Source of the DNA: Autumnicola lenta
GTDB taxonomy: Bacteria; Bacteroidota; Bacteroidia; Flavobacteriales; Flavobacteriaceae
Direction: 5' to 3'
Assembly (NCBI RefSeq): GCF_031846515.1
Contig: NZ_JAVRHO010000029.1
Coordinates: forward strand, 1 to 34,584
Length of the DNA: 34,584 bases
Part shown: piece by piece, positions 8,736 to 18,700 of the stretch
How the letters are laid out: every line of letters begins with the position of its first letter
Numbering within the stretch: position 1 is the stretch's first letter
Notes under the pieces: model-generated
The model's database searches: none
Seen by the model: only the letters and a program-made list of their open reading frames with translations
Told to the model about the DNA's origin: nothing
Made by a program: the position numbers and the translations under genes

Positions 8736-9647
8736 CTAGTTTTCAACAATATCTGAGGATGAGTCCCCTTCTATTTTTGGGGATTGCCCTCCCCTTAAAA
8801 CAGAATTTCCCGAAAGTTTTTTTCGCTGATCAATAGGTTCGGCATTTAACCAATCACCCTCCTGCATCTGACCGCTCTGGCCGTAAGCAGTAAGAGCATT
8901 TTGGTAACATGCAAGATGGATAAGTTCATCTTTTATACCTTTCTCCTTCATTAACTTTGCAGTTTTCGGCACAGCCAGAGGATCACTGATACCCCAGTCA
9001 GCAGCACTATCTACGATAATTCTTTCTGCTCCATACTGCCGAATAATTTCAACCATTCGCTCACTACCCATTTTTGTATGTGGATAAATGGTAAAAGCAG
9101 CCCAATACCCTCTATCCAGCACTTCCTTTACAGTTTCTTCATTGTTGTGATCTACTACAACCATGGAAGGATCCAGACCATGCTCTTCACTCACAACCAT
9201 GCTCTTGGTTGTGCCCCTTTTTTTATCTCTGTGAGGTGTGTGAATCATCACCGGTAGATTTACCTCTTTGGCAAGGTCCAGCTGCAGTCGGTAATACTTA
9301 TCTTCTGCCTTTGTCTGGTCATCATAACCGATTTCACCTACAGCGACCACCCCTTCCTTGCCTACATACAATGGCAACAATTCCATTACTTCCTCTGCTA
9401 AAGCTTCGTTATTTGCTTCCTTGGAATTTAAACCAATAGTACAGTAATGCTTAATACCAAATTGGCTGGCCCTGAAACGTTCCCAGCTAACAAGACTATT
9501 AAAATAATCCTGAAAACTCCCGACTTTAGTGCGGGGCTGTCCCAGCCAAAATGCCGGTTCTATGATGGCACGAATACCTGCTTTATACATGGCTTCATAA
9601 TCATCTGTTGTTCGTGAAGTCACGTGAATATGAGGATCAATAAACAT
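8736..9647 (-). CDS. eboB: EboB: TatD-like metal-dependent hydrolase
   Basis: A metal-dependent amidohydrolase-fold protein of 303 residues when started at the ATG at 9647. A TTG further up at 9677 would add ten residues that do not match the family. Ligands in order: H6-x-H8 (DPHIH), E105 in VGEIGYD, H136 in MIHTPH, H167 in VVDHNNEE, and D213 in IVDSAADWG. These are the usual TatD-type two-metal residues. It is cytoplasmic, with no signal sequence. It lies 103 bases after eboA from the ATG and 17 bases before eboC. The C-terminal 30 residues are low-complexity. TatD proteins are phosphoesterases or nucleases; EboB's substrate is unknown. Confidence 0.88.
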   Translation of the reverse strand: MFIDPHIHVTSRTTDDYEAMYKAGIRAIIEPAFWLGQPRTKVGSFQDYFNSLVSWERFRASQFGIKHYCTIGLNSKEANNEALAEEVMELLPLYVGKEGVVAVGEIGYDDQTKAEDKYYRLQLDLAKEVNLPVMIHTPHRDKKRGTTKSMVVSEEHGLDPSMVVVDHNNEETVKEVLDRGYWAAFTIYPHTKMGSERMVEIIRQYGAERIIVDSAADWGISDPLAVPKTAKLMKEKGIKDELIHLACYQNALTAYGQSGQMQEGDWLNAEPIDQRKKLSGNSVLRGGQSPKIEGDSSSDIVEN

Positions 9648-9750
9648 TTTTTTATATATTTTAATTATAAGCCACAATTATAAATTGTAGCAGCTTTTTT
9701 CTTCTTTATTTTACAACGATTCGTAATATATTGCCAGATGCGAACTACTT

Positions 9751-10650
9751 CTATTTCAGCAAATCATCTTCAGTCTTTTTTCCTATAACAGTCCAGTTTA
9801 ATCTGCCGCTTTCTATCTCTTTTTTAAAATCCGGATTCAGGTTCAATAATTCTTGCGCCTGAGGCAGTGTACTATCAGCACAAGCCAGCAATCCCGCTTT
9901 TTTCTCCAAAAGTTCACTATCGCTAACAATTTTTTCTATATCTTTTATAAACTCCTTATCTATAAAAGGACCTACAAAACGCCAAAGTTCCGGCAGAACC
10001 TTTCTCCCTGCTGCCCAACGTTCATGAGCAAAATCCACAAGCATTCTTGCCAGCTCCGGATTTGCCCTGGTATCGGCTCCATAAATTTTGTACAAAGGAC
10101 GCTGCATAAATACCGCCTTAAGAACCATTTGATTCCAGGCATCCTGACTTAGAAAATCGTGTGGATATGGATTATGTAGTGCTATGGCATCAAAAACATC
10201 GGTAATATTAGTTCTTATTCCCTCTGCAGCACGTTTCGCCAACAAATCAGCATAAGGCAGGATCGGCAAGGCACTGTATAAGGCTACCTGTTCGTCCATA
10301 TCTGCTGCTTCATGGAGTTTTATAAGTGCTTTTTCATAGCTCTCTTCATTTTCGGTTGGGAGCATTAACAAAAAGTAAATGCGGACAGATTGTAACAAAG
10401 TCCAATGTTCAGGTTGAAAACCTTCTCGAATTTTCGCTGCCTCAGCTAAATCTTCCCGCGTAAGGTGCAACTTGAATTTCCTAATAAAACGTGATGCAGA
10501 GCTGAAGGTCAGGTAAAAAGAACGAAGTTTAAAGTTATTGAGCAGGATATTCTCCTGCTGGTTGATCCAGTTCAGCTCTTCTTCATTACTCTGTTTTGAA
10601 ATTACAGCTTTCATGTATGTTTTAGTCCGCTCCGAATCCTTCTGAATCAT
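9751..10650 (-). CDS. eboA: EboA: ebo-cluster helical protein of unknown function
   Basis: A 299-residue, largely helical soluble protein, first gene of the eboA-F series. It has no signal peptide or membrane segment. Features are repeated helical stretches such as LLQSVRIYFLLMLP and EEQVALYSALPILPYADLLAKRAAEG, followed by TNITDVFDAIALHNPYPHDFLSQDAWNQMVLKAVFMQRPLY. That 'ALHNPYP...AWNQMVLKAVF' block is characteristic of EboA proteins. The last 30 residues end in LNWTVIGKK. Start: the ATG at 10650; an ATG about 11 codons in would also be possible. It lies 117 bases after a TMEM220-type gene. No reaction is known; a scaffold role is possible. Confidence 0.82.
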   Translation of the reverse strand: MIQKDSERTKTYMKAVISKQSNEEELNWINQQENILLNNFKLRSFYLTFSSASRFIRKFKLHLTREDLAEAAKIREGFQPEHWTLLQSVRIYFLLMLPTENEESYEKALIKLHEAADMDEQVALYSALPILPYADLLAKRAAEGIRTNITDVFDAIALHNPYPHDFLSQDAWNQMVLKAVFMQRPLYKIYGADTRANPELARMLVDFAHERWAAGRKVLPELWRFVGPFIDKEFIKDIEKIVSDSELLEKKAGLLACADSTLPQAQELLNLNPDFKKEIESGRLNWTVIGKKTEDDLLK

Positions 10651-10767
10651 GATTATTGCTAAAGCTTTAAAGAATTATAAAGATAGAGATAAAAAGAGGT
10701 TTCAGCCAACAATCTATAGGTATTCCAGTTTGTAGGATTAATAAATTACTGATCTTAAATTCTGTAG

Positions 10768-11202
10768 CTATTCAGTAATTGCTTTACGTTTTTCACGCCA
10801 TCCTTTATATGCAGCCAATCCCATAATAACGGAGATTATCAGTAATCCAAAAAATTCCCGTGTCTCTTCCATTTCAATAGTTTTCATTGAAAGATCTGCC
10901 TGTTGCCATTCCTGAAAAATCCAATCGGAAACAGAACGGGGAAAGAAAAATAAACTTCCCAGGAGCGCAATTATAGAAGCCAGCATTAGAACAGGAATAT
11001 AAAAACGTCCAACAGCAGCCAGGCCGCACATTACAGCAGCAAATCCATAAATGCTCATCCACACCTCAGGATCGGCATCGTTCCATTGCCAATAACAAAA
11101 AAGAAGAAACAGCAAACTCCATAGTCCAAAAAATATTCCTGACGCCCTGCTTCTAGAAGGTGATTTCTTATGTGTTTTGCGGGAAACTATTTCCTCCTTC
11201 AT
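10768..11202 (-). CDS. TMEM220-type small membrane protein (copy 1)
   Basis: A 144-residue protein with four predicted membrane helices after a basic N-terminus (KTHKKSPSRSRASG). Helix 1 ends in YWQWNDADPEVWMSIYG, the TMEM220 hallmark (Q-x-N-D-x-D, then W and Y). The last loop reads EETREFFGLLIIS before the final helix. It lies 67 bases after the 653-residue CxxCH protein on the same strand and 117 bases before eboA. A second paralogue at 15316-15684 shares the REFFGLLIIS block and has the same position after a CxxCH protein. The function is unknown. The position suggests a partner or membrane anchor for the periplasmic heme proteins. Confidence 0.72.
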   Translation of the reverse strand: MKEEIVSRKTHKKSPSRSRASGIFFGLWSLLFLLFCYWQWNDADPEVWMSIYGFAAVMCGLAAVGRFYIPVLMLASIIALLGSLFFFPRSVSDWIFQEWQQADLSMKTIEMEETREFFGLLIISVIMGLAAYKGWREKRKAITE

Positions 11203-11269
11203 AGTGTGCTTAAATTATTTTATCACTAAGAACCACTTCCAATTTTACAGATTTAAAACAATTTATGCA

Positions 11270-13231
11270 TTAATCGTTTAAAGAATTGATGTAAGCAGCA
11301 ATTATTAATGCATCTTCTTCCGAAACCTGCGGCATGGGAGGCATAGCTATAGCATAATCCGGCCAGTTTTCCGGTTCCGGATTGTGAATAAGCTCCAAAA
11401 TTCTTTCATTGCTGTAATTTCTTTTAGCCACTTCTGTATAGGAAGGACCTACCTGTTTTTTATCAACTGCATGACAGGCAAAGCATGTATTTCTTTGCAA
11501 AATAGGTTGTACTGTTTCAAAGTCGGGCACCTGAGATTCTTCTGAAGAAACTACTTTTTCACCCTCACCTTTTGAAGCTGATGAAGAAGCCTGCTCTGTT
11601 ATCTCTACCTCAGAATTTTTTGTTGTAGTGGGTTTGCTTAACTCTTCCAAAGCGAGCTTTTTGCCCTCAGGGATATTATTTAGTGTGTAATATGCTGAGG
11701 GATGAATTAAGGAATAAAAATTTTCCCTGGCCCTAACACCGAAAAGAGAGATGTGATGAACGAAATTCTTGCGCATATTTTCAACAACAATACGTGCTTT
11801 CATTCCGTCATCTGACACTTTTATTCCTTTTATAGGATTATCTTCCTGTTTAACCGGAGGGCTTCCGTAAACAGGATGATACTTGTATATAAAGCTATTA
11901 ACAGAATATGAAGAAATATTTTCTGCAGATTTTCTGTCCACAGGCAAAGTAAATTCAATTTCGAATCCATCTGGCATTGCACGAACCGCTTTCATTTCAA
12001 AAGGCACCTTATTATTCCAAACAAGACGTTGCAAACCCTGATTAGCATCCCCGGCAGATCCCCAGCCTCTGTTTGTTTCCCCAACAAAAAGAGAACCGTC
12101 CTCTGCCCATGCCAACCTTAATACTCCAGATTGGAAACCACTCCTAAAGTCCATGGCAGCACCCTGAAACTTCCCGTTTACTTTTTCCATAAAAACCCTC
12201 ATAATTTTGCTCTGTCCCTGGTCTCCCACCAACATTTGCCCTTCAAAGGGTCCAAAATTTCCTTCCGGAATTTTAACCATTTCTGAATTCGATATTCCTA
12301 AAATTCCATGCGGAAGCCAAACTGCAGGAAGTTTAAGAGCGGGAAGTTTTTCCTGCATATCAGCCATGGTTATTATTTCCTCATCAACCCGGTTTTCAGG
12401 CTTTACATGCTTTCCCAGCTCATCTTTATCTCGGCGAGGGCTAATATACTCGTGTATGTTCTCTATGCCCAAGTCTACCGGAGAGGTAGGCATGTTTGCC
12501 CAACGAAGTCCACCAGGATGCACTGTGAAATCTCCTTTTTCAACTTTCCAGATTCCACCTGAACCAACCCAGTCGCCCTGGTTTTCGGTATACCATACTT
12601 CTCCATCAATCATACTTAAACCGGCCGGAGAGCGCAGACCTGTTGCCCATGGTTCCATTTTTCCATCTTCGGTTATACGCATTAACCACCCTCTCCAGGG
12701 AACCAGGCTTACTGCGTGCCACCAGGGATGTGGGAAGCCCAGATTGGTAGAAACGAAGAGGGACCCGTCAGGTGCTATTTTAGGTCCAAAGCTATATTCA
12801 TGATAATTTCCCGAAAGAGGCCAGGCATAAACGGTCTCAAACCTGTCGGCTTTTCCATCTTTGTTCGTATCCAGTATTTTTGTAAGTTCACCACGCTGTG
12901 CTGCATAGAAAGAGCCATCTTTATACGCCAATCCCAGCACTTCGTGCAAACCCGTTGCGTACTTCTGAAAAAAAGGTTGAGAGCTCGTGGGATTTTCAAT
13001 AATATAAACCTCCCCCCTTCGGGTAGAAACGCCAAGATCACCATTAGGTAATACCGTAAGACCACCCACTTCCAGTAATACACCTTCAGGGATACTAATG
13101 TCTCGTATATTGAAAAAGTCTTCCTCCATGGGTGACTCCTGGGCCCCAATTTCTGTAGAAACCGCGAAGCACGCGTTAAGAACTAGAAGGCAAAATGCTT
13201 TACAATATGCGCTGCTTTTTGAAATATTCAT
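11270..13231 (-). CDS. Secreted c-type cytochrome / beta-propeller dehydrogenase-like protein
   Basis: A 653-residue exported protein. Its signal peptide (about residues 1-30) has a hydrophobic core and likely cleavage after IGA. The N-terminal two-thirds is a propeller domain of the PQQ-sugar-dehydrogenase/NHL kind: EVGGLTVLPNGDLGVSTRRG, GLAYKDGSFYAAQRGEL and GPKIAPDGSLFVSTN. A linker rich in S/T/E follows. The C-terminal cytochrome c domain has C583-F-A-C586-H587 and a Met-containing distal loop around IAMPPMPQVSEEDA. It lies 20 bases after the DUF1080 gene and 67 before TMEM220 copy 1. It probably oxidises a sugar or polyol and passes electrons to the attached heme. The substrate is not readable. 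Whether PQQ is the cofactor is uncertain. Confidence 0.82.
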   Translation of the reverse strand: MNISKSSAYCKAFCLLVLNACFAVSTEIGAQESPMEEDFFNIRDISIPEGVLLEVGGLTVLPNGDLGVSTRRGEVYIIENPTSSQPFFQKYATGLHEVLGLAYKDGSFYAAQRGELTKILDTNKDGKADRFETVYAWPLSGNYHEYSFGPKIAPDGSLFVSTNLGFPHPWWHAVSLVPWRGWLMRITEDGKMEPWATGLRSPAGLSMIDGEVWYTENQGDWVGSGGIWKVEKGDFTVHPGGLRWANMPTSPVDLGIENIHEYISPRRDKDELGKHVKPENRVDEEIITMADMQEKLPALKLPAVWLPHGILGISNSEMVKIPEGNFGPFEGQMLVGDQGQSKIMRVFMEKVNGKFQGAAMDFRSGFQSGVLRLAWAEDGSLFVGETNRGWGSAGDANQGLQRLVWNNKVPFEMKAVRAMPDGFEIEFTLPVDRKSAENISSYSVNSFIYKYHPVYGSPPVKQEDNPIKGIKVSDDGMKARIVVENMRKNFVHHISLFGVRARENFYSLIHPSAYYTLNNIPEGKKLALEELSKPTTTKNSEVEITEQASSSASKGEGEKVVSSEESQVPDFETVQPILQRNTCFACHAVDKKQVGPSYTEVAKRNYSNERILELIHNPEPENWPDYAIAMPPMPQVSEEDALIIAAYINSLND

Positions 13232-13251
13232 TAGGATTGTAAATTTTCAAT

Positions 13252-15096
13252 TTAATAGAGAATGGAATATGTCACTTCTTCCCGCACAGGCACCAGAAGC
13301 TCCTGCTGTCCTTCTACAGTTCGTACAACAGGTTTTGCCTCAACAGAGTTTTCAAGGCGGAGATAGTAAGCTTTGTCATTGATGAGATAAAGATCTTTTG
13401 ATACAAATTCGATTTTACTTCCACGTGCGAGCCTGGCATAAAGATTTTTGGCGGGGTTCTGTACCTCTATTGTTCTTCGAAATCCATGCCCCATTTCCAG
13501 CACCTGCAATGCATCTGCTACTTCTAATTCGTAAATTCTATACATAAAAGTTGGACGGTCCTGGTTGTCCAAATGGTACCCCAAAGGTCTGTACTGCGTT
13601 CCAACGGTATCGTTAATCCATTCCTGCTGCGGCGAGTTTAATCTTGCCAGCGTCAAATTTGGAATACCAAAATGCTCCACAGCTCCCCTGGGACGGGAAG
13701 AACCATCACCACGGCTATACCACATTGGGGTGGCATCCAGAAAGTCTCCCCGCCAAATTTGCACAATGGAACCCTTATCCAGATCATAAGTATAATGAAG
13801 CTGCTGAGGACTTCCTACATTAACCGAGTGCGTTACCCGGTAACCACCGGAGTTCTCATTCACCGGAAGATCCATAAAACTGCGAAGAATAGTATTCTCC
13901 CTGGCTTCTACGAGAATGGGATTTACCGGGGTCTCAAAATTATTATCCCCCTCTGTCACCAGATATTCGCGTATGCCAGGTCCTGCTATGGTCATTCCTA
14001 AATTTGGCTCAACCCAGTCCTCATATTTAGAGTATAGTAGTTCAAAGGGCACAACTCCTGCCGGTAATTCTACCGAGCCTCTCCCGTTTTGTCCATTAAA
14101 AGGGACAACTTCTTTTTGATTGATTCTGATAAATCCGGCTCCACCCGGTGTTTCCAAATTAAAGGAATATTTCCCGGCTTCCTGAACTTTCAGATCTCCT
14201 GTATAACGGATTAAAAACTGATCTGATTTTGTATTAAGATTGGAAGTTAAAATTACAGCCTTACCCTGGAACTCCGGTGGCAGACTATCTAAATGGGCAG
14301 GCATCTCATTAAAAGTTCCTTCATATACAGCTACCTGAAGATTTGCCAGCTCCGGACGAGGTTTCTCATAACTAGTTACTTCTATATCCCGAAAAGCTAC
14401 TGCTCCATGATCACCCTGGATACGCAAGGGACCTAGTGGTTTTTCATCAATACTCATAGCTCCCCTGGTGGGGCCAAATAGCTCTACATCTTCATGAATA
14501 GTCACACCATTCAGCTCAACCCTCAGAAATTTGGCATTTTCAATTTTATTACCTAATTCATCGAAGCGTGGCGCCTGAAAAGATACTTTCAGGTTTTGCC
14601 ACAGTCCAGGCGCTTTACTTACGTTCTGCCGCGGAAGATATCCCTCGTATCCTTTCTGACCTTCTGGTCTGTTTTCATCCCATCTTTCATAAATACCGCC
14701 GTTTTCGGCAGAAGTGAGGTTTTGATTACCCCAGCTATCCCTAAGCTGTAACTCATACTGCCCCATAAAGTATATTCCTGAATTGGATCCCTTTGCCATC
14801 AGGTAATCCAGCTCCAGGTCAATGCTTCCATACTCCTTTTCAGTCCAAAGATCCTTATTATTGCTTCCTATAAATTTATTTACAAGAATACCAGTTCCTT
14901 CTGTGATTCGTAGCTCGTTGGGTTTATAAAGATTAGCGTAAACATTACCAGCTACATGCCAATTGCTGGCGGGGCTTTTAAAATCGGATAAATTGTTAAG
15001 TAAAATTTGTTGCGATTGGGCAAAAGAAAATGGCGCGACCATTAAAAAGACACTTATCAGCAGTAATGTTCCAATTCGATAAAAAAATATATTCAT
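13252..15096 (-). CDS. Secreted DUF1080 protein (3-keto-disaccharide hydrolase family)
   Basis: A 614-residue exported protein with a signal peptide cleaved near FSFA-Q (about residue 26). An N-terminal concanavalin-type DUF1080 domain (about 30-235) shows the usual pattern YGSIDLELDYLMAKGSNSGIYFMGQYELQLRDSWG, then GGIYER and LRIQGDHGAVAFRDI. A PA14-like middle region (about 250-390) contains YTGDLKVQEAGKYSFNLETPGGAGFIRIN. A C-terminal segment of about 200 residues is not one I recognise. DUF1080 proteins act on 3-keto-glycosides or bind sugars outside the cell. It lies 20 bases upstream of the CxxCH gene, hence clearly the same operon. Confidence 0.8.
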   Translation of the reverse strand: MNIFFYRIGTLLLISVFLMVAPFSFAQSQQILLNNLSDFKSPASNWHVAGNVYANLYKPNELRITEGTGILVNKFIGSNNKDLWTEKEYGSIDLELDYLMAKGSNSGIYFMGQYELQLRDSWGNQNLTSAENGGIYERWDENRPEGQKGYEGYLPRQNVSKAPGLWQNLKVSFQAPRFDELGNKIENAKFLRVELNGVTIHEDVELFGPTRGAMSIDEKPLGPLRIQGDHGAVAFRDIEVTSYEKPRPELANLQVAVYEGTFNEMPAHLDSLPPEFQGKAVILTSNLNTKSDQFLIRYTGDLKVQEAGKYSFNLETPGGAGFIRINQKEVVPFNGQNGRGSVELPAGVVPFELLYSKYEDWVEPNLGMTIAGPGIREYLVTEGDNNFETPVNPILVEARENTILRSFMDLPVNENSGGYRVTHSVNVGSPQQLHYTYDLDKGSIVQIWRGDFLDATPMWYSRGDGSSRPRGAVEHFGIPNLTLARLNSPQQEWINDTVGTQYRPLGYHLDNQDRPTFMYRIYELEVADALQVLEMGHGFRRTIEVQNPAKNLYARLARGSKIEFVSKDLYLINDKAYYLRLENSVEAKPVVRTVEGQQELLVPVREEVTYSILY

Positions 15097-15315
15097 ATAA
15101 TTCCGTTTCTTAAAAAATTCATTTCCTACTACATCTTAATTAGCTTTTAAATCATCCCTTCCACTCCCTTTTCACACCTCTTTTACAGTAGAAATTGAAA
15201 ACTAATGCAATTTTTTCAAAGCATTATGTTGTTTACACTAAGACTTTCATTTCCTCAATTTAAGCTTTTTCTTAAATCTCGGCGTCTATTTTTAGCCTTC
15301 TACCTCATAACAGAT
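15097..15315. other. Spacer inside the oxidation cluster
   Basis: About 219 bases between TMEM220 copy 2 and the DUF1080 gene. It contains A/T-rich sequence with only a weak short inverted repeat (AATGC...GCATT near 15202-15225). It may hold an internal promoter, but no consensus is visible. Confidence 0.3.
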
Positions 15316-15684
15316 TCATTGTGCAAAAAGGTAATTTATGGCTAAAGCAGCACTTATGATCAGCAGACCAAAGAATTCCCTGGTTTTTTCAATATATGGT
15401 TTGGTTGCCTGCATGCTTTGAACTATACTTTCCTGCTTGTATTTCGTGATCCAGTCCAGAACTCCGTTTTGTGCAAAAAATAGTTTTACAGCATAGAGGA
15501 GATAAAAACAGATTAGAACTATATATGCAGTGGGAAAATATTTTCCAAAGACTGCAAGACCACAGCTTAAGGATGCTAACATATATATTGTAACCCAGAG
15601 CCATGCGTCTCTGTCGTTCAAATTCACATATGCAAATGCTGCAAAAGCAATACAAAACAGAGAATTTAAGATTACTAAAAACAT
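15316..15684 (-). CDS. TMEM220-type small membrane protein (copy 2)
   Basis: A 122-residue protein with four hydrophobic helices. It opens MFLVILNSLFCIAFAAFAY and continues VNLNDRDAWLWVTIYM, the TMEM220 pattern. The loop EKTREFFGLLIIS before the last helix matches copy 1 at 10768-11202. It starts 69 bases after the stop of the large HEAT-repeat CxxCH lipoprotein. The paralogues are diverged outside the shared motifs. They look like an old duplication or independently recruited members rather than a recent copy. Confidence 0.7.
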   Translation of the reverse strand: MFLVILNSLFCIAFAAFAYVNLNDRDAWLWVTIYMLASLSCGLAVFGKYFPTAYIVLICFYLLYAVKLFFAQNGVLDWITKYKQESIVQSMQATKPYIEKTREFFGLLIISAALAINYLFAQ

Positions 15685-15753
15685 ATAACTTCTATTCCTG
15701 GTTACTTTTTGAAACTGAATAAGATTTTAAAATTGACCATTAAGGTATGAACT

Positions 15754-18700
15754 TTATTGGCCATGAGTAAGATTCTCTCCCTCTGACTTTTGTGTATTCA
15801 TTTCTTCTTCCTCCAGAGAAGCCAGATAACTTACCAAATCCCTAACTTCCCTCTCGGTGAGAAAATGTCTCATGTCGGGCATACTGGAAGGAGAGTTCTT
15901 CCTTTCAACAATATCCTGCTTCCTTACTACAGTATCAGGTTCATTACCCATTTTAATCATCACGCTGATGTCATTCTCTTCCGCCAGTACACCACCTATT
16001 GTTTTACCATTTTCAAGTTCCAGAGTAACAATTCCGAAACCGGCGGCAAGCCTTTTACCCGGATTGATTAAAGCTTCCAATATTTGTTGACGCGAAAGCC
16101 TTCCTGCTACTCCATTAATCCTTGGCCCGGCGTTTCCGCCAAAATCATCAAAAGAATGACATTTCATACATTGTGCTGTTTGATGTTCGAAAAAGATTCT
16201 CTTCCCGATGGCTTCATCTCCTCCATATAAGCTCCCTTTGTAAGAGGCAAATGCTGAATCTGAATCTATGCCCTTTATTACTTCTTCATATCGTGCTTTT
16301 AACTCTGCCGAATTAGTGCTGTCGACAGCTTCACCTAATTCAAGATAAATCTCAGGAGCAAGTTCTTTATTTTGCAGCTGAATTAGTAAATTTTTAAAAA
16401 TATCTTCAGAGTATTTCACAGGCAAACTTCCCAAAGCAAGAAGTGCAGCTTGTTTCTCCTCTGTACTTCTTTTTTCAATAACCTCTGTGAGTAATTTTGT
16501 TGTCAGTTCTTCGGATACATCTTGAGAAGCCAGTAACTCAAGTCCTCTTACCCTAACATTTTTCTCTTTATCAGAAATTGCATACTGAATAGCCTTGTCT
16601 ATCTGGGTGTCGATGATTGTGGCCAAAGCTTCCAGCGCTGCTACACGTACCTGCGGCCTGGAATCTGTTTGCAATAAGTTAAAAAGTTCTGGTGATGCTG
16701 TATCTATATCCAATTCTGCAATGGCTCTTACAGCACTTGTCCGCAAAAATTCATCATGGTGTGATAGTAATTTCTTTAATGGATCCGAAGCCTCCTTTCT
16801 TATTAATACAGGATCTCTTTCAATCTCACCTCTGTATCGACCATCTACAAGATCAAAAACTGACGGATTAGCCCAGGTACTTAATGCTCTGACTGCTTCA
16901 ATGCGCATAGCTTCAGGAGCATCTGACTTTAGAGCGTAATCTATGAGATTTTGCATAGCCTGTGAGCTTCCTACCTCTAAATTAGCGTTAATTGCACGTC
17001 TTATAAGAGGCTCATTAGTGAATTCAGTTTTTATGAGGAAGTTACCCAATGCAGGCAATGCTGCTTCAATAGAATGATCATCATTAATAGCACGGGCTGC
17101 TTCTGTTACTATGTACTCATCCTTATCTTCGAGAAAACCAGCAATACCTTTATGTTCAAGGCGTCTAAGCGCAAGTAGAGCTCCCATCCTCACCGCGCGT
17201 GAAGAATCTGATACTAAAGCAACGACAGGATCGGCTTTACCTATACGAGCTAAGGCCAGACTTGCGGCATGACGTATATAGGCATCTTCATCATTATTCT
17301 CTTTAAGCAGTTCAATTAAAGATTGTATCCCGGGTTCATACGCTATTCTCCCTAAAGCTTCCGCAGCAAAAAAGCGCGCCCGGCTGTAATCATCGTCCAG
17401 AAGAGATATTAAAGAATTTCCTGCCTCTTTATAACGCACATCACCCAACCATTTAGCTGCCTGAGCTCTAATCTCCGGATCACTATCATTAAGTAAAGGC
17501 AGTAGTAACCTGGCATGCTTCTCATCTTTTCGGGCTAGTTGGCTGATTCCCCATATAGCATGTACTCGGGCTAATTGATGGTCCAGCTGGTTAATTCTTT
17601 CTTTAAAGACATCAAGGCCTGAAGCACCTCTTTCAGCCAATTCGAACTGGGCTTTCTGTCTTACCCGCATGTCGGGATGTGTTAAAATTTCACCTAATTT
17701 ATTTTCTTCTACAGTACTGAAATCTTCTGCAAGCAATTTCTTTGTCTGTTGCCGAATAGGACTTGATGCCTCACTTTCATTATCCACTTTCCATATCCGG
17801 CCATGATCCTTTGTTCCCCAGCCTTCAATCCAGTCTGCTACATAAAGGGCTCCATCAGGACCAAAATCCATTCCTGTGGGAAGAATTCCTTTTAATACCA
17901 TCTCACTCTCCCCAAGTTCAAAAGAAGCTCCTTTGGGATTTAGTTTAAAAGCATGAATCCCGGATTGAGCAGGATTACCTACGAATTCTGCAACAAAAAA
18001 AGTGTTTTTCCATTTTTCTCCAATAGCAGTACCAGGATTATAAACCATGCCCGAGGGGCCGCTTATATAATTGGCAATAGCAGGTGTAATATAGGCTGCC
18101 TGTCCTTCAAACCTTGGTTTAAAAAGCTCTTCATCCATCCAAACCTTATAGCTATTATTTTTTGGATCTGTGTATTTACCAAATTGCCAGTTGATCCTCC
18201 ATCCCGTATCAGATCCATTTACGATATAAACCAAGCGCTCCTTCTCACCCGGGTGATCACCATCGTTATCTACACTTATTAAGTTTCCATACTCATCAAA
18301 CACAAATTCATGAGTATTTCTTACCCCCATTGCAAATACTTCAAAATCGCTTCCATCAAGGTTTGCTCTTACTATAACACCACGATTGGGATATTCCCAT
18401 GCTTTACCGTCAGGACCTTTTCCATTAAAACCTACATCTCCAATTCCCCAATATAATTTTCCATCCGGCCCCATCTCAAGACCAGACATTCCATGTCCTC
18501 CAAAACCAATGTGAACACCATACCCATGAGAAATGGAAGTTTTCTCATCAGCAATCCCATCGCCATTAGTATCTTTTATTCTCCAGAGATCTGGTGCCAC
18601 ACCAACAAAAAGATCATCTTCGTGTTTTAAAATGGCACCGGCAACATCAGTTACCTCATCATTAAAATCTTCTACCACCAACTGAGATAAATCGGCGACA

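Noticed and set aside
8736..9677. TTG start at 9677 for EboB
   Set aside because: The ATG at 9647 gives the family's usual beginning MFIDPHIH; the extra residues look non-coding.
12207..12803. 198-codon plus-strand frame
   Set aside because: Fully antisense to the 653-residue CxxCH gene; Ser/Pro-rich shadow translation.
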